Source: Gracilariopsis chorda (taxonomy: Eukaryota; Rhodophyta; Florideophyceae; Gracilariales; Gracilariaceae). Taken from it: 64,000 nt of DNA. Location: positions 1-64,000 of the forward strand of contig NBIV01000061.1 in NCBI GenBank assembly GCA_003194525.1, read 5' to 3'. The translations under genes were made by a program, and so were the position numbers. Positions 40,605 through 50,386 of the stretch are shown here, piece by piece. Each line of letters begins with the position of its first letter. The first letter of the stretch is position 1. Under the pieces are notes generated by a model, which worked only from the letters and a program-made list of their open reading frames with translations, was not told the origin of the DNA and did no database searches.

Positions 40605-41915
40605 ATGACGTCTCCGATGTATCTCCACCGTAGCGTCGACTCCGCCCTCAGCGAAGAGGACCTTGCTGAGCTTTCCATCGTCCATGTCACGCCCGCTCAT
40701 TCTGTCGTGCTCGACGCGCCGCCTTCGCCTACCAACTCGTCCCCGCCGCACTCGCACTCCACCTCGTCGCATTACACCACGCCGCCGTCCGTGGATCTGT
40801 TTAACATCCCTTCCGCAGCCTCCTCTGCCCATTCTGAACCGGATCAGCCCTTCACGCTCGCCTCCTTCTTTGCCGGTTTCAAGAGGGCCTGGAAACCATC
40901 GCCGACAGCCGCCCCTGAAAACAGCCAACAACAATCGCCGTCATCAGTGTCACAACTGAACCAACCGTCCTCCCCCACAAATCAATCGCGCCACTTACAA
41001 CAGCCCATATCGCTGTCATCCAATCACAGCGCGTCCAAGTGCAGCACACAGCCGCTGTTTCGCGCCATAGACGGTGACGATGCTCGAGAGTTTCGCCAGT
41101 TCTTGGATGATCATGTGCATGAAGCACCGGCGCCTTTGTTGTCGCTCGCTTCGTACGGCCGTTCCGACACGTACGCGAGTGATATTTGGGTGATCATGCA
41201 CAACACCATTCGCGTCGAACTGATGGATACGTTTGAGATTATCGCCGCCATTCGTGCCAACTACCTGTCGCTTACCTTGGCCGACGTGCACAATTTTCGT
41301 CAGTGGTGGCGCTTCTTCTGTCTGCTGTGGGCCGAGTACATCAAGTACAACAGCAACGTGCTGCATCCCATTGTACACAACATCTGCGTCGTGGATGGTC
41401 GAAGCGATGTGCTGAAGAAGCGCCTGGCGCCTCTGCGCGCGTCAAAGGAGTGGCTGTGCTTGAAAATGGAAGAAATCACCAGCTACGTGGAAGAATTCGA
41501 GTCTCTTCCCCCAGCACGAGTGCTCTGTCTAATCTGCAAGAACGTGCATTCGTTTGCCCAAAACGTGAGCTCGTATTTCCGCGGGTGCGAAAAGCTGCTG
41601 CCGCCGTTCATCGAGAGCTACCACGGGCACCAAGTGAAGCTGAGCACCGAGTGCCAACTCATCGATCAACTGCGAAAGAACAACCATTTCGCGGAGCTGA
41701 TCGCGTCCATAATTCGGTGGATCGGCGTGTCCACCGCGGGGAGCGCGGGCGTGGGGCACAAACAGCAGGCAAAGGAACGCGAGAAATGGCTGGCGTCGCA
41801 CCTGTTTTGGCTGGAGCGCCCGAAGATGTGGTACTTTTTCCAGCGGTATGACGCCTCTCATCGAAGCCTGTTCAAGCAGTTTGTCACCAGCGTGCGCACT
41901 CTGGATTCGGAGTAA
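40605..41915 (+). CDS. hemerythrin-like helical-bundle protein, metal ligands apparently lost
   Basis: 436 residues from ATG 40605 (an in-frame ATG at 40566 would add 13). The first 150 residues are Ser/Pro/Gln/His-rich and probably disordered. The rest is helical. MHNTIRVELMDTFEIIAAI followed by FRQWWRFFCLLWAEYIKYNSNVLHPIV, and a second half with HSFAQNVSSYFRGCEKLLPPFIESY, match the layout of the hemerythrin HHE domain (HN.IR.EL, then F..L..H...E...L.P). The second and third His/Glu positions are mostly replaced (WAEY, YNSN), so iron binding is doubtful. Role unknown; the fold call is tentative. Well-formed coding bias and no introns. Confidence 0.55.
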   Translation: MTSPMYLHRSVDSALSEEDLAELSIVHVTPAHSVVLDAPPSPTNSSPPHSHSTSSHYTTPPSVDLFNIPSAASSAHSEPDQPFTLASFFAGFKRAWKPSPTAAPENSQQQSPSSVSQLNQPSSPTNQSRHLQQPISLSSNHSASKCSTQPLFRAIDGDDAREFRQFLDDHVHEAPAPLLSLASYGRSDTYASDIWVIMHNTIRVELMDTFEIIAAIRANYLSLTLADVHNFRQWWRFFCLLWAEYIKYNSNVLHPIVHNICVVDGRSDVLKKRLAPLRASKEWLCLKMEEITSYVEEFESLPPARVLCLICKNVHSFAQNVSSYFRGCEKLLPPFIESYHGHQVKLSTECQLIDQLRKNNHFAELIASIIRWIGVSTAGSAGVGHKQQAKEREKWLASHLFWLERPKMWYFFQRYDASHRSLFKQFVTSVRTLDSE

Positions 41916-43657
41916 CGTTAATTTTGTTTTTGTGGGAGTGAGCCGAACTGTTTTTTTTTGCTATCGCTTTGTATATAAGTAGTGGTATCGATATTCTTGC
42001 ACTCCGGCAGCTCTCAGCTGTGCGGTTCAAGCTACGGCCGCCTTTGAGTCGTGTAGTTCTAATATATAAGTTATATACATCTGACGTTACGCTGCGCGTA
42101 GGAGCCGCACTTATCGCCATGCGTGGATGACGACAGTCGTGCTGACCCTTAACTGCGGGTAACACCGCGCGGCACACGAAGGATCGCGCATGGTGCGCTT
42201 CTGACGCAGCCACTGTTGCGTTCCGTAACGTAAAACTTTCTTTCAGTCATACCGCCTGCGATTAATGGCCATGGCGCTGCTTCGCGTTGCGCTTGCTGCA
42301 TTATGCATTATGCATTATGAATGACCTTTACGCTGCCTGACGTCGAAAATCACCTTGCGCAGCGTGTCTTTATTATTGCCAGCAGGGGAGAGCTTAATGG
42401 TCACCCACTTGAGCGCGCCATCATAAATCTTGACCGCTAGTATGCCCTTGACGTACACAATCGTGGCTCACGAATGAGCTTCGGCCACTAATTACCTTGC
42501 TAATGTAATGTAGTAACAAGCGTATACTACAGTCGTATTATACAAAATGTTATGCCTGCAACACTCAAGCCAACAGCGCGTTATCATACTGCATATCACC
42601 TTGCAATCGTTGTTGCTGACCACCGATATGATGATACGCAGTGCGCAATGCGTCACGCCCTTTGCACCACGTCTACGGACGTTGATACAAACCCGATAAA
42701 CCCAACTCCCTCGAGCGAAAAAAAAAACGCTTCTCGAGCTGGCGGGAAAGGCTCTGTACTAGTACACTACAGCGCCACATGTCTTCGTCTACCATGGTAT
42801 TACCCAGAAGGGCGGTTTCGCATCGCACGGCCGCCTCCCGGACAAGCTGTACAGCCGCACCGAGCCTTCGTCGCGTGTCCAACTGCTTTCTGGACGAGAG
42901 CCACTTCATTGGCTGGAACAACCACCCCAAAAAGAGGTTGCCAACATGTGTTCTGCCAGTCACATGCTGTGAGAGCACTGCTGCAGTCACCAACAACAAT
43001 TGCCTCCAAAATCGCACAGTGCGCAGTGCCATGCATGGTACGCATACGTGTGTTCGTTCTTCCACCATGCTCAACGCATTCAGCTTCACATGCTCAATGG
43101 GAGTTAAGCGCCACCAGCACACGTTCCAGCGGGGTGAAGGAGGATCGAACCGCTCTTACTTGTCCGTCTATCCCTGCTGCACTACATAACGAGACGTCTC
43201 AGCTCCTCTGATGACCCGCACGAGAGCATCATCGTTCGTTTGTCAAATGCTACCATTTCCATCGTCCAAAATGTGAACTTACACCATCTCACAAGGTCTT
43301 CAAAGCAGAACAATCTGTCACACACACTTTATATACCGGACACAACATTCGCCACTTTTCCGGCCGCAGTGTGGATCCTGTTATCCTCCGCACCGAACTC
43401 GAGTGCCGTGAAAAAGGCAGCCGCGCTTTCGCTTCCCTCCACTACAAGCGTAGCGCCGCAGTGCTGCTTTTCGCCGCCCAACCAATTCAGTTTTGTGAAA
43501 AGCGTTTTGCGACATGCTCACCGGCCACGTGCAACCGCGAGATATGATCTTGTTCAACAACGCCGCCGAAGGTCCAGCTTTCAGCGAGCGAGCACATTTT
43601 CGTCATGCTTGTCAGCGTCCCCTCCAAACACGACAGCGCCTAATCCCCACACCAACC
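41916..43657. other. intergenic, no gene recognised
   Basis: T-rich 3' tail directly after the hemerythrin-like gene, then mixed sequence. Open frames (42552-43211 plus, 42673-43122 minus) overlap each other on opposite strands and show no domain. TTTATATA at 43328-43335 could be a TATA box for the small gene that follows. Confidence 0.45.
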
Positions 43658-43870
43658 ATGCTTCGCACTAGTGGAAAACGAGATATTTCGCAACGACCTC
43701 CGTCTGAATCCGACACGGACCAGCCCCCAACTTTCAAGCGGACCCGAACATCGTCGGAAACATTGCACACCTCAACTCTCAACCCTCGCAACCACATGCC
43801 CCCCCGTGTTCGCGCAACAGAGTTAGACCCGTCGTCTCTACAAGAATGGGCGGACGCCTATGGGCTCTGA
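43658..43870 (+). CDS. possible small basic protein, unknown
   Basis: 70 residues from 43658, with the frame open upstream to an ATG at 43514. Hydrophilic, with a KRTRTSS nuclear-signal-like stretch and a plausible ordered end (LDPSSLQEWADAYGL). A TATA-like sequence lies about 330 bases upstream. No family recognised. It could be the first exon of something longer or a chance frame. Confidence 0.3.
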   Translation: MLRTSGKRDISQRPPSESDTDQPPTFKRTRTSSETLHTSTLNPRNHMPPRVRATELDPSSLQEWADAYGL

Positions 43871-44050
43871 CGCATCTCTCGAGTCGCGTGTACAAACTTC
43901 CTGTCGCACGGGATTGCAGCAACTTGCGGATTGGCGAGTACCGTTGTACGGTTAACACATTAGTAACACGGACAAGTCTGTCACATCTAACCCTTACCCT
44001 CTATTCACCCCACTCTGGCTATTCTTAATCCTCAAGCACTTCCTTTCCCG

Positions 44051-45682
44051 TTACGCACTGTAAAGCTCATCGCCGCTTCCTACTCTCAGCACGTTGTTCA
44101 GACGAAGCCCGAGCTGCTTCTTCGTCAAGTTCAGTACATCAGCTTCTGGAAGTGAATCCCTGTGATGACAGATCCACTTCCACAACTCTGTAGTAGCGCG
44201 TTCCAACACAGCGTCTCTCTTCCCACAAATATACCCGCCAGCTAGCATTTCTACGAAGGAATCCGCCCATTTTCGCCCATCCCCTCTTAGCAACGCACAA
44301 GCCCACGCAATATGAATACCCCGTTCATTCTCAATGCCAGTCTTCAGCCACTTCTCCACGTCACGGTCACGTCCAGTGATCATCCACCGTCCAAGCACCG
44401 CAGCAATCTCTTTGTAATCACCAGATTTCAAAGTTTCTGCATCTCCTGTTTCACGTTTTCCTTCGCCCCTCACATCTACTGCGCCCAAATCCGCTCGCCG
44501 CATTCGCTCAACATCTCGTTTCTTTGCGCCGTGTAGCAATCTGTCTCGTAGTGCATGTCCCTGCGTTACGTTCCACAGAGCACGTCTCGCGCGACCTACT
44601 CCCATCCACGAGCGTCGTAGTTCGCGCCAACCTCGCAACGCCGCTTCAGTTTCGTTTCTTGTCGCGCAATTCCTAGTGAGATATTCAAGTGCGGAGCGAT
44701 CGACCACAACACCCTCCCTCTGAAGCCATTCTACGACAGAAATGGCCCGTTGAACAGCCAGTGCTCTATTTGCCGTCTCGTCACCGCAACGCAAATATGC
44801 TCGCATGAGAAGACCTCCAACTCGACTACACAGCTGCGTTCCTCCGCTTCGTACTATACTTGACACAGCATCTACACTCTCTATACCGTGCGCACCCTGC
44901 AAGAGAGCTTCCATGGTATCACAATTTGCTCTCATGCCTCTGTTGCCCATTTCGTACATGACTGCTCGGGCGTGTATTCCGCTACCGCTCTGACAGCATG
45001 AAGAGAGCAACACGTTGAACATCTTTAGGTTGGGAGTAGCACCTACACAAACCGCCCGATGTAAGAGAGCAATTCCTTTTTCAACATTACTCCTCTCGAT
45101 TAACAGTGTGTACGTTCCTCGTCTGAGCCTCACGTCCAGCGCACGGGACAATTGCTCTCCATAGAGAGCTCCTTCGATATCTCCATTTCGAAGTTTTCCA
45201 CGGATGACGATGTCAAGCACGGCTCCGACATCGGCACTTGAAAGTGAATTCATGATCTGAGATAAAGTGTTCATAACCAAGTCCGTTTTCTCACTATCAT
45301 TAGCTACAGCCAGTACCGCGCGCACAGTAATTGCACGCAAACAGACTTTCGAGCGTCCGTCATGGTTCCTTGAAGCCTCAGTTGCAAGCTCTTGTAACCT
45401 ATTTAGGTCTCCACTTCGCGCGGCTAAGGTTGCCTCCTTCACCATGTTCGATATAAGCACTCGGTCCGTACGCATTCGCTTTGGAGCAGGTTTGCTTCCG
45501 TCCGCAGTATTCTGTTTCCATTGACGCTCGCGGCTGAGCGTCTTCAGAAGTAGATCGCGGTGTGGAAAAGTTGGATACATATCTGATTCTGGAGCGTGGA
45601 CACGGCCTTTTGACCGCAGTCGAGCGAGTAGAGCCTTCCTCGATGGCTGAATAGATGTGAATAGAGACGGTCTGGTCACCAT
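44051..45682 (-). CDS. pentatricopeptide-repeat (PPR)-like protein
   Basis: 543 residues, single exon. PPR proteins are helical-repeat RNA binders acting in mitochondria and plastids on RNA processing, editing or translation. The basic N-terminus (about 30 residues, Ser/Arg/Leu-rich, no acids) fits an organelle targeting peptide. Repeat-like units run from about 80 to 400; the clearest is NLKMFNVLLSSCCQSGSGIHARAVMYEMGNRGM, with the helix-turn-helix and MYEMGxRGM ending of a PPR. The C-terminal third is charged and less repetitive. Divergent from the COG4 gene across 640 bp. Repeats are degenerate, so a related helical-repeat family is possible. Confidence 0.65.
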   Translation of the reverse strand: MVTRPSLFTSIQPSRKALLARLRSKGRVHAPESDMYPTFPHRDLLLKTLSRERQWKQNTADGSKPAPKRMRTDRVLISNMVKEATLAARSGDLNRLQELATEASRNHDGRSKVCLRAITVRAVLAVANDSEKTDLVMNTLSQIMNSLSSADVGAVLDIVIRGKLRNGDIEGALYGEQLSRALDVRLRRGTYTLLIERSNVEKGIALLHRAVCVGATPNLKMFNVLLSSCCQSGSGIHARAVMYEMGNRGMRANCDTMEALLQGAHGIESVDAVSSIVRSGGTQLCSRVGGLLMRAYLRCGDETANRALAVQRAISVVEWLQREGVVVDRSALEYLTRNCATRNETEAALRGWRELRRSWMGVGRARRALWNVTQGHALRDRLLHGAKKRDVERMRRADLGAVDVRGEGKRETGDAETLKSGDYKEIAAVLGRWMITGRDRDVEKWLKTGIENERGIHIAWACALLRGDGRKWADSFVEMLAGGYICGKRDAVLERATTELWKWICHHRDSLPEADVLNLTKKQLGLRLNNVLRVGSGDELYSA

Positions 45683-46320
45683 TTTGATCGAGTAAACGCC
45701 TGTGTTGTTCTAGAGTAGGTCTTTCAAAGATATACGTTCCTCAGTGTTCTTCGTGCGTACACTAGCCGTGGTTTTCTCCAAAGACTGTCAAGTGTGTGCT
45801 CCCAGCATTCAGGGACTTAAGTTAATGATTTCATTTACAATGACGGTTTGATCCTCACTGAACGAAGAATGGGACGGGAATCAGTAGGTCTCGCCTTTAG
45901 CAAAACAGCAAGCAACATTCAGAAGCTTTCCGGAAGAGTACGATTTACGTTCGTAGGGCATAGACTTCAGAACATGCCCAAAACGCTGCCTCAACTTGCA
46001 AACTGTGAAGCATCAGTGGTTTGGGTACATCAAGTATTGTTCCCTTACCAGTGTAGTTGAGGGGGGGGTGGTTGCAGGTCTTGCTGGTGGTGGGCAGGAT
46101 GCAGCATCACCAAGTTTCAGCACATCATGTGAACTTGTTTCAAAAAGAAAAATGGTCCGGAATTGTTGCCGCAAAAAGAAACATTTTTAGGTCAGTGTGA
46201 GACTTTGTATCCAGGAGGAATTAAATCAATTCCTCCATTGAAACCAAGGCCGCTACATATGAACTGTCAAGTACCTTCCTCACTTTCGTAGGCCAAGGAT
46301 GAAGCTATCAGTCTACGAAA
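45683..46320. other. divergent intergenic spacer
   Basis: Separates the start codons of the PPR-like (minus) and COG4 (plus) genes, so it should hold both promoters. No clear TATA box. A G-run (about 46062-46070) and TG-rich part are visible. Short frames here are not accepted. Confidence 0.45.
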
Positions 46321-48645
46321 ATGCCGGCTCCAGTGGAAGATACACCAATCTCTTCCCTTGCAAACCTTTCTGCTATTGTAAGAGAACTTGAAAAGGCTAC
46401 AATATCTTCCGAAAAGACGGAGGCCGCACTCGACGAGCAGCTCGCACGCTCAGCTCAAAAAGCAATTGATAGATCACATGTGTTAGAAGTTTGCACAGAA
46501 CTGTCTACTTCGGTGTCAAAGGAATCCGCAGAGCTTGCTTCGTTACTGGAATCGTCGGTCCACCAATCGAATTCGGCATGCTCGAACATTCTTGAACTCG
46601 ATGTTTTGCTTTCTCGAGCAAACGATGCTCTGTCATGGGCCGACGATATACTGACTCTAAGAGTTTGTGCGGAGGGTGCCAAAACAAGTCTTAGCGCAGA
46701 TGATCTTCCTGCAGCTAGTCGTCATGTTCAGACCTACCTGAAGCTAGGAGATGCCGTTCGAGCCGATTCGGCTTCTGCGACTGCAGTATCCCAAATCGAG
46801 CAATCGTGTGCAGAGCTGTCTCGGAAGGTTCGACTCGCATCTGACGAAAAGCTTGCATGCGATCTCTCAACAGAAGAAGCGATATCTGCTATCGAGTTGT
46901 TTGTACCTATTGGTTTAGCCGATGAAGGCTTGTCTAGACTTTCTGAGCACTGGAAGAAGAGAATCGCCCGAGAAAGTGATGCGGATGTTAGAGAATTGCT
47001 GATCGAGTCGAATACTAAGGAAACCGATGCCGATGATTTGCATATATTAGCTATAGCACGCCTATTTGAGAGCGTTGCGGCAATCGTACATGACGGCAAA
47101 CCAACCCTGGTCGAATTGTTCGGAACATCAGCTGTTACAACGATTGTCAGCGCACTACAAGAACAATGTGATGCCTGCGCAGACCGTATTCTCACCCGAT
47201 ATGAAGAAGCCAAAAGAATGGATGAAGTCGTGCGATCTATTCGCTCCGAGGCCGCAAACGCCAGGGAGCTGGATGGTTTGCTCAATAAACTCACAATAAT
47301 GAGTCAAAGGATTGCTGGGTACTTTGATTTCTTGATTGGTAAGAGGCTGGTCCCGGCGCCGGATGAAAAGAGTGAGATGTTGGATGAGGAATCTATAAAA
47401 GAATACCAAAACATCGAAAAGATGCTTCAGAAGTCTGGTCTTTTCAAGCGAAAGCGCGATCTGGCAGGGTTCTACAATTCGATAGAGGCGTACTTCATAA
47501 GAGAAAACGCAAGGCTCGCGATCAAAATCGACGAAAGTAATGGAGAAGATGCGGAAACCTCAACTGCAGTCGACGACTTCTTCTTTGTCATGCAAAAATG
47601 TTTCCAAAGAGCATTTGCATATGGGGATACAGATCCTGAGGTGTTACGATTGGTTCTTAATCAAGTAAGCTTAAGCCTCATGAATGACCTCATCCCATAT
47701 ATGAGACGACGTCTCAGAGAGACCGAGGCCGCTTTGGAGAAATTATTCGGCGGAGCTGCTCTGTCGTCCACTCTACCAGCTGCTGCACTGACAGTTTCTT
47801 ATCTGACGGAGCTCGCGAAGGCGAACATTAGCATACCGGGTGGGGGCGATGGTACATCTAGCGATGCCGACGTTGCAAAGTACGATTTCTTCGTGGCCCT
47901 TAACAACGCTTCAGTCTCTGCCGAATATGCGAGTCGTCTTCGCAGCAACGTTGAGAAGGCAATTCAGACATCACCAAGATTATCTGCTGAAGACAGGGCC
48001 TTGGTCGCTGCTCCGTTGACGAACATCAACGATGCTTCTCGTACTCTTGTGCAAGCATCTGAGCAGGGGGTTGCAAGACTCGCGTCCGTACTTTTGGAGA
48101 GAGTTACAGGTCTGGTTGAGAATGCGTTGAAAGATGCTTCCTACATCGTAAGCGAGGCCCAGTATTCTCTGGACTCTGACGCCACCCCTTCGTTTTCACG
48201 TGAGGTTGCTAATCAGATTGAAAGCAAAGTACTCAGCGCATCTTTAGAGAAACGCCTCACTGAAAAGAATTGGGATGCTCTTGTGCGGCAAGTTGCTGAA
48301 TGGTACGCGTACAAAGTGGAAGCCATAGTATTCCTGCCGCCGCTTTCGAACACGAATGCTCCAAAGTCTTTTAATGCCTTTGGAGGTTTGAGAGCGGACA
48401 GAGATGTGAGAGCGATTTCGGCATACTTTTCGAGCAAAAGTCGTAGGAGCACAGTGAGAGATGTATTTGGCCGGCTTTCGCAGCTCGCAATTCTCGTGAA
48501 TCTCGAGCGTCCTGCTGAGGTTTACGACATATGGGGACCAAACGCAGGGGGCATGACGTCGAGATTAACAGCTGGAGAAGTGCGACGAGCTCTAGCATTG
48601 CGCTCCGACTTCAGTAAAGACGCAGTGAAGTCACTGAAGCTATAG
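46321..48645 (+). CDS. COG4: conserved oligomeric Golgi complex subunit 4
   Basis: 774 residues, single exon, matching COG4 length (about 785 in animals). COG4 sits in lobe A of the COG tether and helps retrograde vesicles dock at the Golgi through SNARE and Sly1 contacts. The N-terminal 110 residues form coiled-coil helices; then the family pattern DDILTLRVCAEGAKTSLSADDLPAASRHVQTYLKL. The middle holds QRIAGYFDFLIGKRL and SGLFKRKRDLAGFYNSIEAYFIRENARLA followed by DDFFFVMQKCFQRAFAYGD, a strongly conserved COG4 region. The end (DIWGPNAGGMTSRLTAGEVRRALALRSDFSKDAVKSLKL) closely follows the COG4 C-terminus. ATG at 46321 is the first in frame. Confidence 0.93.
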   Translation: MPAPVEDTPISSLANLSAIVRELEKATISSEKTEAALDEQLARSAQKAIDRSHVLEVCTELSTSVSKESAELASLLESSVHQSNSACSNILELDVLLSRANDALSWADDILTLRVCAEGAKTSLSADDLPAASRHVQTYLKLGDAVRADSASATAVSQIEQSCAELSRKVRLASDEKLACDLSTEEAISAIELFVPIGLADEGLSRLSEHWKKRIARESDADVRELLIESNTKETDADDLHILAIARLFESVAAIVHDGKPTLVELFGTSAVTTIVSALQEQCDACADRILTRYEEAKRMDEVVRSIRSEAANARELDGLLNKLTIMSQRIAGYFDFLIGKRLVPAPDEKSEMLDEESIKEYQNIEKMLQKSGLFKRKRDLAGFYNSIEAYFIRENARLAIKIDESNGEDAETSTAVDDFFFVMQKCFQRAFAYGDTDPEVLRLVLNQVSLSLMNDLIPYMRRRLRETEAALEKLFGGAALSSTLPAAALTVSYLTELAKANISIPGGGDGTSSDADVAKYDFFVALNNASVSAEYASRLRSNVEKAIQTSPRLSAEDRALVAAPLTNINDASRTLVQASEQGVARLASVLLERVTGLVENALKDASYIVSEAQYSLDSDATPSFSREVANQIESKVLSASLEKRLTEKNWDALVRQVAEWYAYKVEAIVFLPPLSNTNAPKSFNAFGGLRADRDVRAISAYFSSKSRRSTVRDVFGRLSQLAILVNLERPAEVYDIWGPNAGGMTSRLTAGEVRRALALRSDFSKDAVKSLKL

Positions 48646-48855
48646 CTTCTGTCTACAAGCGCAAAGAAAAACTGTAACACATGTGTTCACGAGACCTAAC
48701 GTAGATTATCTCACTCGAGAACGGATATATGTACGGAAGCTTCGCATTCAGAGAGCACATAATATCGAACAATCGTGACATACATGTATTGGTCGAGGCA
48801 GAACAAACCCCTAACATGAATCTTTCAAAGCTCAAAATAATACGCGTTCTGCAAT

Positions 48856-49826
48856 CTATGCAGAAACATCCATACCGTCTTGTTCCGTAACCAGTGCAAA
48901 ATCCTTCGATTGCTCTTTGAACTTCTCCGAACCTGGAACGACGGGTGTTGTCCCTGATGGGAATTTGTATCCGCCTGGGCGGCGATACTTTCTCTCGTTC
49001 TCTTTTGCATAGCCTCGAATGAGCTCCTGCCCATCTGCAGTTATGATGCACAAGTCGACATTTCCCCCAGAACCCAGGTCATTAAAAATACCACCGGATA
49101 TGCCTTCGTAGACCAACTGTTTTGCGTCTTCCAGTGTCAGCCCGTCTTTGTAGTTGGCTTCAAAAACGGCCATTGCTGCGAGGGATCCAGACCCCATTGA
49201 TACATACGGGAGACGATCAGTGCTTCCTGCGAATCACAAGAACAATACATGTGTCAGACTGGCTTCATTCCGATCACAGTTTTGCATCAACCAATTTCAT
49301 AACTTACCGTGAGGATAAACTGTGTACAAGTGAGGACCGTGAAAGTCAACACCCCCAAGTACGAGGGCAGCTGATACATATCCTTGATATCTGAAAAGCA
49401 TGTGTTTCAGCATGCTCAGCGCAGTTGCAACGCGCGGCTTGCGACGTGTGGCTAATGCATGCAACCAGATCTTAGACGCAATGAGTTGCGTAGTGTGTTC
49501 AGTATCAGCAGCAGTTCCTGCACCGCAACACATGATATTGTCGGCGATGTAATGAATCTTCTGGCAGTTCTTCTCGAAGACTGTGGCACCGGATGTCGCA
49601 CGCGTATCGGCGCCAAGTACTACGCCACCCTCAAAGACAACTCCGGCAATCGTCGTTCCTGTTTTACGAGCCGTAGGTGCTTTGTAGCCGCTTTAAAGGG
49701 GTCAGCATATCGGAAAGAAGACGGATCGGTGCAGTCCAGAATACAAACTTACTTTGCGGATAAAACCGAGTTACGGATGGCATTCTCGAAGCAAAACCCA
49801 CCACGGGCGGATTCTGGAGTGTTCAT
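48856..49826 (-). CDS. PSMB7: 20S proteasome subunit beta-2 (PSMB7/PUP1)
   Basis: Three exons: 49826-49753, 49690-49308 and 49226-48856, total 275 residues. Introns 49752-49691 (62 bp) and 49307-49227 (81 bp) have GTAAGT donors; the first has a CTGAC branch-like site. Beta-2 gives the trypsin-like activity of the 20S core. The propeptide contains [28 protein letters not shown], and autocleavage before Thr37 ([23 protein letters not shown]) would expose the catalytic threonine. Further matches: [53 protein letters not shown] and [17 protein letters not shown], which carries the catalytic-site Asp/Ser. Splice joins restore NGYK and [15 protein letters not shown] exactly as in other beta-2 proteins. 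Confidence 0.95.
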
Positions 49827-50052
49827 GATTGACAAGGGAGGAGATCTTCGGCGTTCCCTAACACTCGGAATCAACCAAGGTGCTTTCTTTGTTCAGAAGT
49901 CCAGGAAGAACAACAAAAGACCAAGGCAGCAATTCGAATGCGATGACTGTTGATCCGATCCGTCGAAACAAGTGAAGCTGGATGGCGAAATGCTCAGCTG
50001 GAAGGCGGACGTTTCCAACACTCTTCCAGGTGTGAACTGAAATGAATTCCAT

Positions 50053-50334
50053 CTACAGATACAGTGCAAAAGGCGAAAGAATTCGTTTCTTTTTTATTTC
50101 GTGGCCGGCTCCGCCCCCAGCGACGTACTGTAGAACGTCCATGATGGCGTCGAGGGGCAGCTGTCCCAATACCATACGCTGGAAACCCTTAGATACATCC
50201 CGCATATCATGACGTTGACCGCAAAGTTGGGCGAGAAAGCGTCGGTTGTATCTATCTATGTATTTACCATAACCGTGGGCTGTGGTTTCATACCGTAGAT
50301 TTGTCCAGTCTTTCGCGTTGGCGAGCCACTTCAT
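50053..50334 (-). CDS. possible small protein of 93 residues, unknown
   Basis: A compact minus-strand frame with even codon use and a folded-looking sequence (GYGKYIDRYNRRFLAQLCGQRHDMRDVSKGFQRMVLGQLPLDAIMDVLQYVAGG) ending in a Lys-rich tail. No family recognised. Its start is 53 bp from the chosen start of the amidohydrolase gene on the other strand, so the two would share a bidirectional promoter. It could also be a chance frame. Confidence 0.45.
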   Translation of the reverse strand: MKWLANAKDWTNLRYETTAHGYGKYIDRYNRRFLAQLCGQRHDMRDVSKGFQRMVLGQLPLDAIMDVLQYVAGGGAGHEIKKKRILSPFALYL

Positions 50335-50386
50335 TCTGCCTTATGGCTCAGCTTATTCATACATCCTCCGTCATCGTTCGCTCAAG

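Noticed and set aside
43121-43200. Minus-strand GGTTCGATCCT resembling a tRNA T-arm
   Set aside because: The flanking five bases do not pair and no acceptor or D-arm is present.
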